44,683 nt of DNA from NCBI GenBank assembly GCA_021740245.1, contig JAIPAE010000005.1, positions 1 to 44,683 of the forward strand, given 5' to 3'. A model generated the notes under the pieces. That model ran no database searches, had not been told where the DNA came from, and saw nothing but the letters and a program-made list of their open reading frames with translations. Source of the DNA: Bacteroidales bacterium. GTDB lineage: Bacteria; Bacteroidota; Bacteroidia; Bacteroidales; PWNQ01. A program made the translations under genes and the position numbers. This document shows, piece by piece, positions 8,425-17,406 of this stretch. The number at the start of each line of letters is the position of its first letter. Position 1 is the stretch's first letter.

Positions 8425-9438
8425 ATGACGAAGGGAAAACTGTTTTCCCATTGGCCGCAAAAGGCTTTGAAAATACGGGATAAAAAGTTTCGTAGCCGCT
8501 TAAGTATTTTTGCTGTTTGCGTTCTTATAGCAATGTTTCTATGGATTGTAATTAAGCTAAGCGACTCTTATTATACAGAAGTGGAATATCCGGTTAGCTT
8601 TGACAATCAAACCAGCGATCGTATTTTATCTGCTTATTCCGACTCAACGCTTCAGGTCGGGATTCATGCGAAAGGTTTCAAACTATTGAATCTTAAATGG
8701 TTTAATGCTGCTGATAAGATTGAATTTAACCTGAATCATTTGAGCATGAAGCCTTATATTAGCTCAGGACATTACAACTTTTATCTCCTTACTGATGAAA
8801 TGTTGAAAGATGTTAATAAAAAGCTGGAGAAAGTTTCCAAAGTCAGGGATATTATTCCTGATACCATTTTTTTAATGATGGATGAGAAAGGAAAGCGTAA
8901 AGTTCCGGTTCAGCTTGTAACTGAAGTATCTTATAAATCTCAGTTTGAACCATATCGGGAACCGGAACCACAACCTGACAGCATATGGGTAACAGGTCCG
9001 AAATCTTTGGTTGAAGATATTGACTATATCAGAACAGAAACATATCGTGCGAATGATGTGGACGATGATATATCAGAGGTACTTAAACTTATCATACCCG
9101 ATATGATCCAGGCTGATAAACAAAAGACAACCCTGAATATTAATGTTGAGGAATATACGGAAATATCGGTAAATATTAAGGTAGATGCCAGGATGCCTGC
9201 GGGCAGAAACCTGGAAGCAAAAACCTTTCCGAATAAAGTTGAAGTCTCCTTTTGGGTGGCTTTGAAAGATTATCAAAAAATTACCCCGGGACAGTTTACG
9301 GCATTGATAGATTTAAGAAAATCGGAAATACAAGAGGAAGAAAAAGCCCTCGTCAGAATTACAAGATTTCCTTCTTATGTGAAAAATATCCGCGTGAAAC
9401 CACGATATGTGGAATATATTATTCGTGATCATGAATGA
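8425..9438 (+). CDS. YbbR-like domain protein, membrane anchored
   Basis: 337 aa. A basic N-terminus precedes a TM segment at about residues 28-45 (LSIFAVCVLIAMFLWIVIKLS); the rest is extracytoplasmic. Two YbbR-like beta-rich repeats are suggested by the segments YPVSFDN...LQVGIHAKG and VPVQLVTEVSY...SIWVTGPKSLVEDI. In Firmicutes, YbbR (CdaR) regulates the c-di-AMP cyclase CdaA; no cdaA is adjacent here. A c-di-AMP-phosphodiesterase-like HD protein is encoded 1.2 kb downstream on the opposite strand. The gene overlaps coaE by 8 bp (ATGAATGA). Confidence 0.85.
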   Translation: MTKGKLFSHWPQKALKIRDKKFRSRLSIFAVCVLIAMFLWIVIKLSDSYYTEVEYPVSFDNQTSDRILSAYSDSTLQVGIHAKGFKLLNLKWFNAADKIEFNLNHLSMKPYISSGHYNFYLLTDEMLKDVNKKLEKVSKVRDIIPDTIFLMMDEKGKRKVPVQLVTEVSYKSQFEPYREPEPQPDSIWVTGPKSLVEDIDYIRTETYRANDVDDDISEVLKLIIPDMIQADKQKTTLNINVEEYTEISVNIKVDARMPAGRNLEAKTFPNKVEVSFWVALKDYQKITPGQFTALIDLRKSEIQEEEKALVRITRFPSYVKNIRVKPRYVEYIIRDHE

Positions 9439-10021
9439 ATTACTGAACATTGGTTTGACAGGTAATATCGGAAGTGGAAAATCGACGATTGCCAAAGCTT
9501 TAAAAATAATGGGATATCCGGTTTATCATTCGGATATCAGAGCCAGGCAAATGTATTATCTCAAACCGGTTAGAGATGAGATCTATCAACTATTAGGTGA
9601 TGATGCTTTTGAAAACGAACAAATTAACCTGAAGAAATTGGCCGGTATAATTTTTCAGGATGATGAAAAGCTTAAAGCAGTTAATAGCATAATACATCCC
9701 AGAGTAGCAAAGGATTACAGAGACTGGTTGATGCGCCAAAAAGCTTCGGTGGTTTTTCAGGAAACAGCACTGTTGTTTGAAACGGGCATGCAAAGCCAAT
9801 ATGACGCTGTGATAACTGTCATTGCACCAGGGGAAATCCGATTAAAAAGAACGATGAAAAGGGATACTGCAACAAGAGAAGAAGTAATGCGTCGATTAAA
9901 ACATCAGATGGATGAGCAAAAAAAAGCTGATCTGGCTGATTTTGTAATTGTAAATGATGATAAGCAAGCGGTATTACCGCAGGTTCTGAAGATCTTATCT
10001 GTTTTGGATGAGCAATTATGA
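9431..10021 (+). CDS. coaE: dephospho-CoA kinase
   Basis: Last step of CoA synthesis: ATP-dependent phosphorylation of the 3' OH of dephospho-CoA. The 196 aa protein from MNELLNIGLTGNIGSGKST has the P-loop GNIGSGKS at residues about 11-18, then YHSDIRAR (substrate Asp), the IIHPRV motif of the CoA-binding lid, and ETALLFETGM. An upstream ATG eight codons earlier, inside ybbR, would add an unconserved extension, so the overlapping ATG at 9431 is preferred. The stop overlaps the next start (ATGA). Confidence 0.95.
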   Translation: MNELLNIGLTGNIGSGKSTIAKALKIMGYPVYHSDIRARQMYYLKPVRDEIYQLLGDDAFENEQINLKKLAGIIFQDDEKLKAVNSIIHPRVAKDYRDWLMRQKASVVFQETALLFETGMQSQYDAVITVIAPGEIRLKRTMKRDTATREEVMRRLKHQMDEQKKADLADFVIVNDDKQAVLPQVLKILSVLDEQL

Positions 10022-10671
10022 AGCAAGCTGTGGATTCTGAAAATACGGTGATCTTTTCAACAGCATCCTTTCCGCCAGTGGAATATATGGCCTGTATGTT
10101 AAAGTATAAAAAGATATGGCTGGAAGGTGATGAAAATTTTAACAAACAAAGCTACCGGAACAGATATATCATAAATTCATCTAATGGACCATTAAATCAG
10201 GTGATTCTGGTGAAAAGACTACATTACAAAAAAACAAAAGTAACAAAAGTTGGTGTTGATTATTCGTTGAACTGGCCGGAACAGTTTTGGCGTGCTGTTT
10301 TTGCCGCATATAATAATTCCCCGTTTTTTTTATTTTATCAGGATGATTTAAAAACCTTTTTTCAAAAACGTTTCAATACACTGTGGGAATTTAATTGGGA
10401 ATCTATGCAAATGGTGATGGATTGGATTGGTTTGGAAAAAGAGATTTATGTCAGTCTGGATTTTAGAAAGTATTATAATAAAACAACTGATCTTCGATAT
10501 AATATCCATCCCAAATGTCCATCAGTGTTGAAAATGGAGCCCTGGACGCAGGTATTTGACAAAAAGTACGGATTTAATCCCAAAGTTTCGATCCTTGACT
10601 TGTTATTTAATAAAGGTCCGGAAAGCTATATTTATCTGAAAAATATGGCTAATCAGGATATTCTATCCTGA
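10018..10671 (+). CDS. WbqC family protein
   Basis: 217 aa WbqC-like protein. It shows the family pattern of an N-terminal SFPPVEYMACMLKY segment, then a Lys/Arg-rich KQSYRNRYIINSSNGPLNQ motif, then KKTKVTKVGVDYSLNW and DLLFNKGPES near the end. WbqC proteins are found in O-antigen clusters and next to lepB in many Bacteroidetes; their reaction is unknown. It overlaps coaE by 4 bp and converges on the HD-domain gene with a 23 bp overlap of 3' ends. Confidence 0.85.
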   Translation: MKQAVDSENTVIFSTASFPPVEYMACMLKYKKIWLEGDENFNKQSYRNRYIINSSNGPLNQVILVKRLHYKKTKVTKVGVDYSLNWPEQFWRAVFAAYNNSPFFLFYQDDLKTFFQKRFNTLWEFNWESMQMVMDWIGLEKEIYVSLDFRKYYNKTTDLRYNIHPKCPSVLKMEPWTQVFDKKYGFNPKVSILDLLFNKGPESYIYLKNMANQDILS

Positions 10672-12721
10672 CGTGATACATGTTATGTAGCTTGCGTTTA
10701 ATGATTTTCTTGGCTACCGATATATCTGAAAAGGTAATATCAGCATTGAAAAACTGATCTTCCTGCATCTGTTGGTTAATAATCTTATCTACCAGGTTAC
10801 TGATATTCTGCTCCGTTGGTTCTTTTAAACTTCTGGAAGCAGCTTCTACAGAATCGGCCATCATAACGATTGCTGTTTCTTTTGAAAAAGGCTTGGGGCC
10901 ATGATATTGAAAGTTAGTGACATCAATCTCCTCATCCGGGTTTTCATTCTTTTCCATTCGGTAGAAATAGTCTACCTTCTTGGTTCCGTGATGTGTCCGG
11001 ATAAAGTCGATAATTTGTTCAGGCAACTTATGTTTCTTGGCTATTTCTATGCCTTCCGTGACATGATCAATTAGTATGCGGGCACTTTCCAGGTTGTTGA
11101 CTTCCTCATGGGGATTGTAATTTCCATTTTGATTTTCAATAAAATACATCGGATTTAGCATCTTTCCGATATCATGATATAAGGAACCTGTACGCACCAG
11201 TAGCACACTGCCACCAATACTATGAACAACATCTTCACTGATATTGGCCACCTGTATGGAATGTTGAAATGTTCCCGGTGCCTTTTCAGCAAGTTTTCGC
11301 AATAGCTTGCTATTGGAATCCGAGTATTCCATCAATGATACATCTGTTATTAATCCCAGCAACTTTTCCATAATGTAAACCAGAGGATAGGCAAACATCG
11401 TTATAAGTGCCGAACCTGCAAACATTGCAAACTGAACAGGTTCAATAGTCTTAATATCGGCTGATGTCAATAGAGTCATGCCTACATAAGTTAAAGAATA
11501 GGATAAAAAGATAAATATCGAAGTGACAAAAAACTGGGAACGTTTTTGTAAATCGACAATAGTAATGATTGTTATGATGCCGGCAATAAGCTGTAGAAAG
11601 ACAAATTCAAAACTGTTGGGTACAATGAAACTGATTAGAATAATAGCAATCAGGTGAACAAAAAGTGCAAGGCGGGTGTCAAAAAATGCCCGGATTACTA
11701 TCGGTAAGATACAAATGGGCAATAAATAAATGTATATTGATGAAAATGTGTTGGAAATCCAGCTTGTCAGAAAAACCATTAATATCAGCATTAATAATAT
11801 CAAAATGATTTTCCTGTTGTTGTCGAAAACATCCGGCCAGAAATAATAAAGAAAGAGCACTAACATTAGAATACTAATGCTCACCAGAATAATTTGCCCT
11901 ACAATGATACTGTTGTATTTATAATCGCTAAGTAAACTTTCCTCATATTCTTTTTTAAGCGAAATTAAAAGCTGATAAGTTTCTTCATCAACAGGTTCAC
12001 CTTGCGAAACAACCAGTTCTCCTTTCTGAACCATGCCATTGGTTAATGAAATACGGCTGATTAAATTCTTACGCTCCTGAGCTGTTTTTTCCGGAGCATA
12101 TATGATATTCTGCTGAAGATATGGTAATAAAGAATTAGCAACAATACTACTGTCAAAGGTTGTATTGTTTAAATTATTTCTGATGAAATCTTCTGCATGT
12201 TCGGATGTGAAAAAATGTGAAAACGGATATTCTTTAGCAACCTTATTTTTAATCAGATATAGTGAATTACCATCAAATTGATTTTTAATTGTTTTATCAA
12301 TTTCGATTAATCCATGTTGACCTATAGAATCATATAATCGCAATAAACGTTTGCGGTGATTTTTGTAAAAATTTGAATTGAAGCTTATCTCCGGATATTT
12401 TGATTGCCAGTTATCCTTAAATTCACTGATCAAATCCGGGCGATTATCCGGATAAATTTCATCATTGTATTCAAAATAAGGTCTGAGGTCTTTAAGGATT
12501 TCATTTTTTTTCTTTTTGATAGTTTCTTCCGATTTTTGAATCGGGAAAGCCGTAGGTGCGATCAAATCTTTATGACGCCAGGGTTTGCCTTTTTGAAACT
12601 CATATTTGAATTTGGCTTCGTTAGGAAAAAAGTATATAATCGCTACTATGGACAGGGCAAAGAGCGAAATCTTATATATTTCCTGATAATGATGACGTAA
12701 ATATGAGATGATTTTTTTCAT
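10649..12721 (-). CDS. 7TM receptor-HD hydrolase (PgpH-type, probable cyclic-di-AMP phosphodiesterase)
   Basis: 690 aa. One TM at residues 17-32, then an extracytoplasmic 7TMR-HDED domain (about 50-265), a seven-helix membrane domain (about 270-460) and a cytoplasmic HD domain (about 480-680). Metal-binding residues are visible: His487 (FQHSIQVANISE), His516-Asp517 (LYHDIGK), a later HH in FIRTHHGTKKVDYFY, and MADSVEAASR. This order equals Listeria PgpH, which hydrolyses c-di-AMP; that substrate is inferred from the family. Its 3' end overlaps the WbqC gene by 23 bp. Confidence 0.92.
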   Translation of the reverse strand: MKKIISYLRHHYQEIYKISLFALSIVAIIYFFPNEAKFKYEFQKGKPWRHKDLIAPTAFPIQKSEETIKKKKNEILKDLRPYFEYNDEIYPDNRPDLISEFKDNWQSKYPEISFNSNFYKNHRKRLLRLYDSIGQHGLIEIDKTIKNQFDGNSLYLIKNKVAKEYPFSHFFTSEHAEDFIRNNLNNTTFDSSIVANSLLPYLQQNIIYAPEKTAQERKNLISRISLTNGMVQKGELVVSQGEPVDEETYQLLISLKKEYEESLLSDYKYNSIIVGQIILVSISILMLVLFLYYFWPDVFDNNRKIILILLMLILMVFLTSWISNTFSSIYIYLLPICILPIVIRAFFDTRLALFVHLIAIILISFIVPNSFEFVFLQLIAGIITIITIVDLQKRSQFFVTSIFIFLSYSLTYVGMTLLTSADIKTIEPVQFAMFAGSALITMFAYPLVYIMEKLLGLITDVSLMEYSDSNSKLLRKLAEKAPGTFQHSIQVANISEDVVHSIGGSVLLVRTGSLYHDIGKMLNPMYFIENQNGNYNPHEEVNNLESARILIDHVTEGIEIAKKHKLPEQIIDFIRTHHGTKKVDYFYRMEKNENPDEEIDVTNFQYHGPKPFSKETAIVMMADSVEAASRSLKEPTEQNISNLVDKIINQQMQEDQFFNADITFSDISVAKKIIKRKLHNMYHVRIEYPD

Positions 12722-12824
12722 TTCTGATTGCGAAATTAAACATTTCCATTAAAAGATGTTAACTTTACATTGAAATTCAATAAACTTATATCATGAATCC
12801 TGCTATCTTTTATCAATTCTGCAT

Positions 12825-12832
12825 TATCTTTG
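12825..12832 (+). promoter_or_regulatory. candidate -7 element for the NlpC/P60 gene
   Basis: TATCTTTG, identical to the -7 box before the DUF1573 operon and also followed by CA, lies 62 bp before the start codon. No clear TTTG occurs 19-21 nt upstream. Confidence 0.35.
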
Positions 12833-12894
12833 CATTTCATAACTCCTTTAACAAAAAATAAGGTTATAAGTTGAGCAGTAAAAGAAAATAAGCT

Positions 12895-13677
12895 ATGACA
12901 TACGGAATAAACCTTTTGAGTATTATTGCGGTTCGTGAAGCTCCATCTGATAAATCTGAGATGGTAAACCAGCTCTTGTTTGGTGAAGTCTTTGAAGTCG
13001 AAAAAATACAAAGCGGTTGGGCATATATTTCATCTGCACACGATAATTACAAAGGCTGGATTGATAAAAAACAAATGGTAGGAATAGGAGAAGAAGAATA
13101 CAACCGGTTGAATACGGTTGAAAATTTTGTAAGTACGGATATAGTGCAAATTACACATAACAAAACAACAGGCGATTTAATATCTGTAGTAGCCGGCAGT
13201 AGTTTTCCACAAGTGGATGAGTTATTAAATTTCAATATGGCTGGCAGGGATTTTTCTTATGAGGGACTAAAAGGTGATCTGATCAATGGTACATATTTTG
13301 ATCAAATTCCGGCAATTGCAGATATGTTCAAAGGAGCACCATACTTATGGGGAGGCCGGTCTATCTTTGGACTTGATTGCTCCGGCTTTACTCAAATCGT
13401 TTTTAAGATTGCAGGTTACCGCATAGCCAGAGATTCTTCGGAGCAGGCTATGCAGGGTAAGCCTGTTGATTTTATTTCCAGTGCAAAAACAGGTGATCTG
13501 ATGTTTTTTGATAATGACGATGGTGATATTATCCATGTTGGGATATATCTGGAAAATAACAAAATAATTCATGCACACGGAAAAGTCAGAGTGGATAATG
13601 TGGATCATCACGGTATACACAATCTGGATAACCGCGCATATTCCCATAAATTGAGGTTGATCAAACGGATGGTTTAG
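12895..13677 (+). CDS. SH3 + NlpC/P60 cell-wall endopeptidase
   Basis: 260 aa. An SH3-like domain (residues about 1-60, with VREAPSDKSEMVNQLLFGE) is followed by a second SH3-like region and a C-terminal NlpC/P60 cysteine peptidase with Cys162 (GLDCSGFTQ), His214 (DIIHVGIY) and His226 (IIHAHG). It matches gamma-D-glutamyl-L-diamino-acid endopeptidases of Bacteroidetes that process muropeptides. No signal peptide is visible at the annotated Met, so the enzyme may act on cytoplasmic recycled muropeptides. Its 3' end overlaps the convergent DUF5916 gene by 17 bp. Confidence 0.92.
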   Translation: MTYGINLLSIIAVREAPSDKSEMVNQLLFGEVFEVEKIQSGWAYISSAHDNYKGWIDKKQMVGIGEEEYNRLNTVENFVSTDIVQITHNKTTGDLISVVAGSSFPQVDELLNFNMAGRDFSYEGLKGDLINGTYFDQIPAIADMFKGAPYLWGGRSIFGLDCSGFTQIVFKIAGYRIARDSSEQAMQGKPVDFISSAKTGDLMFFDNDDGDIIHVGIYLENNKIIHAHGKVRVDNVDHHGIHNLDNRAYSHKLRLIKRMV

Positions 13678-16093
13678 TGTCGGATAAATTACGGCGAACA
13701 TTATTGTAATCCAGATAATATAAAATTTTTATAGACAAACTGTTGAACTGGTTTGTTGCAAAAATATTTTTCAAACTCTCCATGTAGTATCGAACTAATT
13801 GATTATTCTGTTTTACAAGCTCATTTTTCCAGACTACAGACATTTCACTACCGGGAGCAAAACGCCAGTTGTAAGCAAGATCAATATTAAAAGCATTAAA
13901 ATTGATATTGTAATCGTTGCTTGTTTGCCAGGGGGCAAGGCTACCGTCATGCTGAAGCGTATAATACCGGTTATATTTTACTTTAGCCCAGTAATGCCTG
14001 ACACGAAAGTTCAGGTTGTGTTTAACATTGAATATATAACGTGCTGTGATGGTGTTAGTGACTGTTTGAGCATTTCGGTTTCCAAAAATAATGTCAGGCT
14101 TTTGGTAATTAACGAATCCATAATCGTTGTAGTCTTTTTCAAGTCTGGATCCCACAGTAAAGAAAAACTGATCACTAACGCGAATGCGCGGTTCCAGGCG
14201 AAACATGTATTTCTCTAACTGCCACCGGGAATTATTCAAATATTCCATCCCTCCATCCAGCGCCAGAGAATTCCTGTAATCCGATGAAAACCAAAAACCA
14301 ACATCCCATGAAGGTGGCCGGTCAAAAACAGTATGTCTAACTCTTGCTTCATAGTAATCATGTTGTTCAACAGGTCTCAACCCTCCATAAAAATTTACAG
14401 TCAGATGATTTCTAAAAGTGCCCATGCTGTTGGCTGAAATCCTGAAACCCGCATAACGATTGGGTTTAAATAGCTTCTCGTGTTCGGCCTCAAGGGTGTG
14501 TTTCCAGTTAAGAATAATACCTCTGGGGTTTAATATTCGATATTTAAGCTCCAGCTTATTAATGGAATAATTGTTTTTGGAAAGATAACCCATATCATTA
14601 GGATCATACTTATCGGTAATTGTTTTGCGCTCCAGTTCAAAAATAAAATCACCTTTTATCTTTTTAAAATCTACCTCATATTTATAACCAGATTCAGCGG
14701 AAGCAAGCTTACGGTATTTCTGACTGATCAACGCATCGCCGCCAATGCTGTATTTTTGCTGTTTGTTTTTAACATTAAAGTCAATACCAGAGACATTGGC
14801 ATAGTAATCTGTTTTAAACATGGATACATTAGTATTGACTAATGCCAGATAGCTGTTATTAGGCAAATTTTGATCCAGAACCAACATATTGTAATTAGTA
14901 AAAGGCTGCGTTAAAATCGTAGATTTGTTACCTTCGATATCTTTGACCTCAGCATAAGTGTTTGATGTCATGGCATTGAAAATGCCGATACCTAATCCCC
15001 CCGGGGTTCGTCCCGATATCTTTGTAGCATTGATCAGTTGTGTTTTATCCGGGTTTTGGGTTACGACCTCACCGGAATCCAGTTGCTCATTGACTTTCTT
15101 ATAATTAACAGGCTCATCTCCGATACGCCTGGAATAAAAAATGTCTCCTTTACTAAATAATTCAGTGCCTTCTGTGAAAAACTGTCTTTTTTCATCGTAT
15201 TGAATTTCATAAGGGGTAAGGTTTAAAACAATATCATCGGATAGAACCTGACCGAAATCGGGTATCAAAGTCATATCAAGTGTAAAACTCTCATTAAATC
15301 CGTATTTAAGATCAAGACCACCGTTGTATGAAAAAGTGGTTTCATTTTTATGAAAGTCAGCATAACCGGAAAGATAAGGCATTACAGACAGACGCAGTGG
15401 CGGATCAATATCACTGATATTTGTCAGAGTACCATATTGGGTAAATATGTTTCCGGTATTTTTATCCATCTCCGTCCAGGTGTCCCATTCCCTGTAACGC
15501 CGTATATGCCGCCAGACCATAAAACCCCATTCCTGCTCCTGTTTCTTTGGAAATCGTAAAGCGGACCAGGGTATATAAATTTCGGCATTCCAGCTACTGT
15601 CAGTAATAGCTGTTGAAGATTCCCATACAGCATCCCAGTTTTGATCTACACCAGAAGCTGAATATTTTTCATCTGCCTGAAGGTTGTCAGGAGTAAGCTT
15701 GAATGCATTTCCGTTTAGCCCGTCGTTAAAAGGAAATATATCTATAGAAATATGATCGGCATTAAGATAGCTGAACTCATCCCGGACACCCAACTCGCTC
15801 ATGATACTATCCGGGCGGGGATCCTTCATGGTACATGCAATATACAAACCATCATTATTGTATAATACACGGAATTTAGTTTCAAACCGGGGTCGACGAT
15901 GATTATAGGGTTCATGCATCCAAAAATTTCCGCCCTCTGGTGCATTTAACCAAAGTTTTTCTATATGTCCATCGATAACCGGAGAAGTATCACTCCGCTG
16001 TGCATTGTATGTTTTGTGATCTTGTGCTAATAGATTGTTAATCAGCATGAACAAGAAAAGCAATATGATCCCGGTTTGTTTTGTCATGACCAT
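13661..16093 (-). CDS. DUF5916 outer-membrane protein with CBM9-like domain
   Basis: 810 aa. Signal peptide (ILLFLFMLINNLLAQ); Met3 is an equally good start. Residues about 30-225 form a family-9 carbohydrate-binding-like domain (SPVIDGHIEKLW, LYIACTMKDP, ISIDIFPFNDG, WNAEIYIPWSALRFPK, WGFMVWRHIRRYREWDTW). The remaining 580 residues are the DUF5916 part, rich in alternating aromatic/polar strands (LRLSVMPYLSGYADF, FTLDMTLIPDFGQVLSDD, RQFFTEGTELF) that suggest a beta-barrel. Function is unknown. It has no genetic partner: the gene is flanked by divergent and convergent genes. Confidence 0.9.
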   Translation of the reverse strand: MVMTKQTGIILLFLFMLINNLLAQDHKTYNAQRSDTSPVIDGHIEKLWLNAPEGGNFWMHEPYNHRRPRFETKFRVLYNNDGLYIACTMKDPRPDSIMSELGVRDEFSYLNADHISIDIFPFNDGLNGNAFKLTPDNLQADEKYSASGVDQNWDAVWESSTAITDSSWNAEIYIPWSALRFPKKQEQEWGFMVWRHIRRYREWDTWTEMDKNTGNIFTQYGTLTNISDIDPPLRLSVMPYLSGYADFHKNETTFSYNGGLDLKYGFNESFTLDMTLIPDFGQVLSDDIVLNLTPYEIQYDEKRQFFTEGTELFSKGDIFYSRRIGDEPVNYKKVNEQLDSGEVVTQNPDKTQLINATKISGRTPGGLGIGIFNAMTSNTYAEVKDIEGNKSTILTQPFTNYNMLVLDQNLPNNSYLALVNTNVSMFKTDYYANVSGIDFNVKNKQQKYSIGGDALISQKYRKLASAESGYKYEVDFKKIKGDFIFELERKTITDKYDPNDMGYLSKNNYSINKLELKYRILNPRGIILNWKHTLEAEHEKLFKPNRYAGFRISANSMGTFRNHLTVNFYGGLRPVEQHDYYEARVRHTVFDRPPSWDVGFWFSSDYRNSLALDGGMEYLNNSRWQLEKYMFRLEPRIRVSDQFFFTVGSRLEKDYNDYGFVNYQKPDIIFGNRNAQTVTNTITARYIFNVKHNLNFRVRHYWAKVKYNRYYTLQHDGSLAPWQTSNDYNINFNAFNIDLAYNWRFAPGSEMSVVWKNELVKQNNQLVRYYMESLKNIFATNQFNSLSIKILYYLDYNNVRRNLSDTKPSV

Positions 16094-16236
16094 AATTTAG
16101 CCTGTTAAATATAATCAGAATTTCACTGCTAACCTGTATTATTCATAAAAAATAAATTAAAAGTTATATTTGTCAGTTTATCAAGCAGAAACGTTAATAT
16201 ACGTATTAAGCTATATTTCTATTTATTTTTTACGAG

Positions 16237-16358
16237 TGCAATAATTTCAGGCCACCTGCTGCGTTGCGAAAGTCCTAGATAAATACGGGGTAAACTTTAA
16301 AATAGACTACTATATTTCCGACTTTCGACGCCTTGCATCTGACCTAAAACTTATTGCA
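16237..16358. repeat. large imperfect inverted repeat element
   Basis: Left arm 16237-16274 begins TGCAATAA and ends GCGAAAGTC. The right arm 16320-16358, reverse complemented, begins TGCAATAA and ends TCGAAAGTC. The arms agree at 28 of 38 aligned positions with one 1-base gap, and enclose a 45 bp AT-rich centre. The mismatch pattern (conserved tips and inner ends, diverged middle) fits an old mobile hairpin or MITE-like repeat better than an intrinsic terminator. Confidence 0.6.
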
Positions 16359-16423
16359 TGAATAATACAGATCAATTGAATTTTTATGATTTTGTGCAAA
16401 AGAAAGAAAAAATAATTAATAAA

Positions 16424-16455
16424 TTTGCATTAGTGTAAAGTACACCTTACATTTG
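16424..16455 (+). promoter_or_regulatory. Bacteroidetes promoter with overlapping dyad
   Basis: TTTG (16424-16427), 20 nt, TACATTTG (16448-16455) is a full consensus promoter 25 bp before the membrane-protein ATG. The dyad TGTAAAG-TACA-CCTTACA (16434-16451; 6 of 7 arm pairs) overlaps the -7 box, and inside it GTGTA-AAG-TACAC is a perfect 5 bp dyad. This placement would let a bound dimer block RNA polymerase. Confidence 0.6.
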
Positions 16456-16480
16456 CTTTGGATTTCAAAATTTTTTTGAT

Positions 16481-17005
16481 ATGAATTTGTTCCCTCTATG
16501 TGGCTATAAAGTGAAACCTGTATCAGCAGGAATTTCTATTGCATTATTGTTTTTAACGTTTACAGAAAAACTAACAGGAATTGTAAGCAATGTATTATTC
16601 ATAGAGTTGAATATTGATCAATTGTTGTTTTGGTTAATACTTTTATCGGTATTTGGTGTCATTTGTAGTAAGGAAAAAACAGATGATGAGCGCATAAAGC
16701 ATATCCGGGGGCGTACTTTTTATATAGCTTTTATCATGATGTCAGCTTTGCTTTTGGCATTAACCATGTTGGGTATTCTTAGGCCTAATACGGGTCTCAA
16801 TATTGGTATACCTGAACTTTTGATGGTTGTATTCGTTTCACAGATTATTTACCTGCTGTTTTTTTATATTGCTCTATATAGCAATGCCAGATTGTTTTAT
16901 GATGATAAAACCCTGAAAGAAAACATCATACACAATATACGATTTTATATTATTTACACATTGATTATGCTGACGGTAGTGATTATGGTGTTTTATTTTC
17001 TTTAG
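16481..17005 (+). CDS. small integral membrane protein, unknown function
   Basis: 174 aa with four strongly hydrophobic segments: about 14-35, 45-62 (LLFWLILLSVFGVI), 82-102 (FYIAFIMMSALLLALTMLG) and 113-133, plus a C-terminal helix at 150-174 (FYIIYTLIMLTVVIMVFYFL). Short charged loops (CSKEKTDDERIKHIRGR) separate them. I recognise no family. Similar small 4-5 TM proteins are often encoded with an XRE-type repressor in Bacteroidetes and Firmicutes; here an XRE/S24 regulator lies 0.4 kb away on the other strand. A promoter with an operator-like dyad precedes it. Confidence 0.75.
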   Translation: MNLFPLCGYKVKPVSAGISIALLFLTFTEKLTGIVSNVLFIELNIDQLLFWLILLSVFGVICSKEKTDDERIKHIRGRTFYIAFIMMSALLLALTMLGILRPNTGLNIGIPELLMVVFVSQIIYLLFFYIALYSNARLFYDDKTLKENIIHNIRFYIIYTLIMLTVVIMVFYFL

Positions 17006-17382
17006 TAAAAAACAGCATTAATCAAAACAAAAAAAATACTGTTGCAAGCCTTGTACAGCCTCATTTCAGAGACATCCTGAATGGTAATATCGGCAGCATT
17101 GTTGGTTAATGTGCCTGACATAGTTGTGGTTTGTTCTTTCATAACGTGCATGTTGATCATGGGAACCCCGGGAATACTTTCTTCGTCTTTGGTAAAAATT
17201 GAATTGAAAAGAGCACAGGATTCGTCCAGCCCGTTTTTTACCAGTTTTCCGCTGATTGCTCCGTTGTTGTATATGAATTTTCCAAACGGAAACAATACTT
17301 TCCCCACATCATTATCCAGTACGGTTGCCGAACACATAAAAAAAGGACATTGCAGAGCAAGTGCGTAAAATTCAAAAATCAT
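17002..17382 (-). CDS. hypothetical protein downstream of XRE/S24 regulator
   Basis: 126 aa, no recognised family. It begins 24 bp after the regulator stop on the same strand and ends with a 4 bp overlap of the convergent membrane-protein gene, a layout typical of real genes. Composition looks coding (LFPFGKFIYNNGAISGKL, IPGVPMINMHVM, SGTLTNNAADITIQDVSEM), whereas the competing plus-strand frame at 17081-17368 is Ser/Leu-rich like an antisense shadow. Several Cys (residues about 12, 17, 42 and near 111) are present. Soluble; function unknown. Confidence 0.55.
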   Translation of the reverse strand: MIFEFYALALQCPFFMCSATVLDNDVGKVLFPFGKFIYNNGAISGKLVKNGLDESCALFNSIFTKDEESIPGVPMINMHVMKEQTTTMSGTLTNNAADITIQDVSEMRLYKACNSIFFVLINAVFY

Positions 17383-17406
17383 CTTAATGTAAACCCATAA
17401 AGCAAC

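Larger units (their letters stand above)
16094..16480. other. 387 bp intergenic region between divergent genes
   Basis: AT-rich spacer between the DUF5916 gene (minus) and a small membrane-protein gene (plus). It holds a roughly 122 bp imperfect inverted repeat (16237-16358), a promoter (16424-16455) and a dyad overlapping that promoter. No open frame is convincing. Confidence 0.8.

Noticed and set aside
13799..14218. 139-codon plus-strand frame
   Set aside because: Lies wholly inside the DUF5916 gene on the other strand, whose coding signal is clear; an antisense shadow.
17081..17368. 95-codon plus-strand frame opposite the 126 aa hypothetical gene
   Set aside because: Ser/Leu-rich antisense-type composition and poor spacing; the minus-strand frame is the better candidate.
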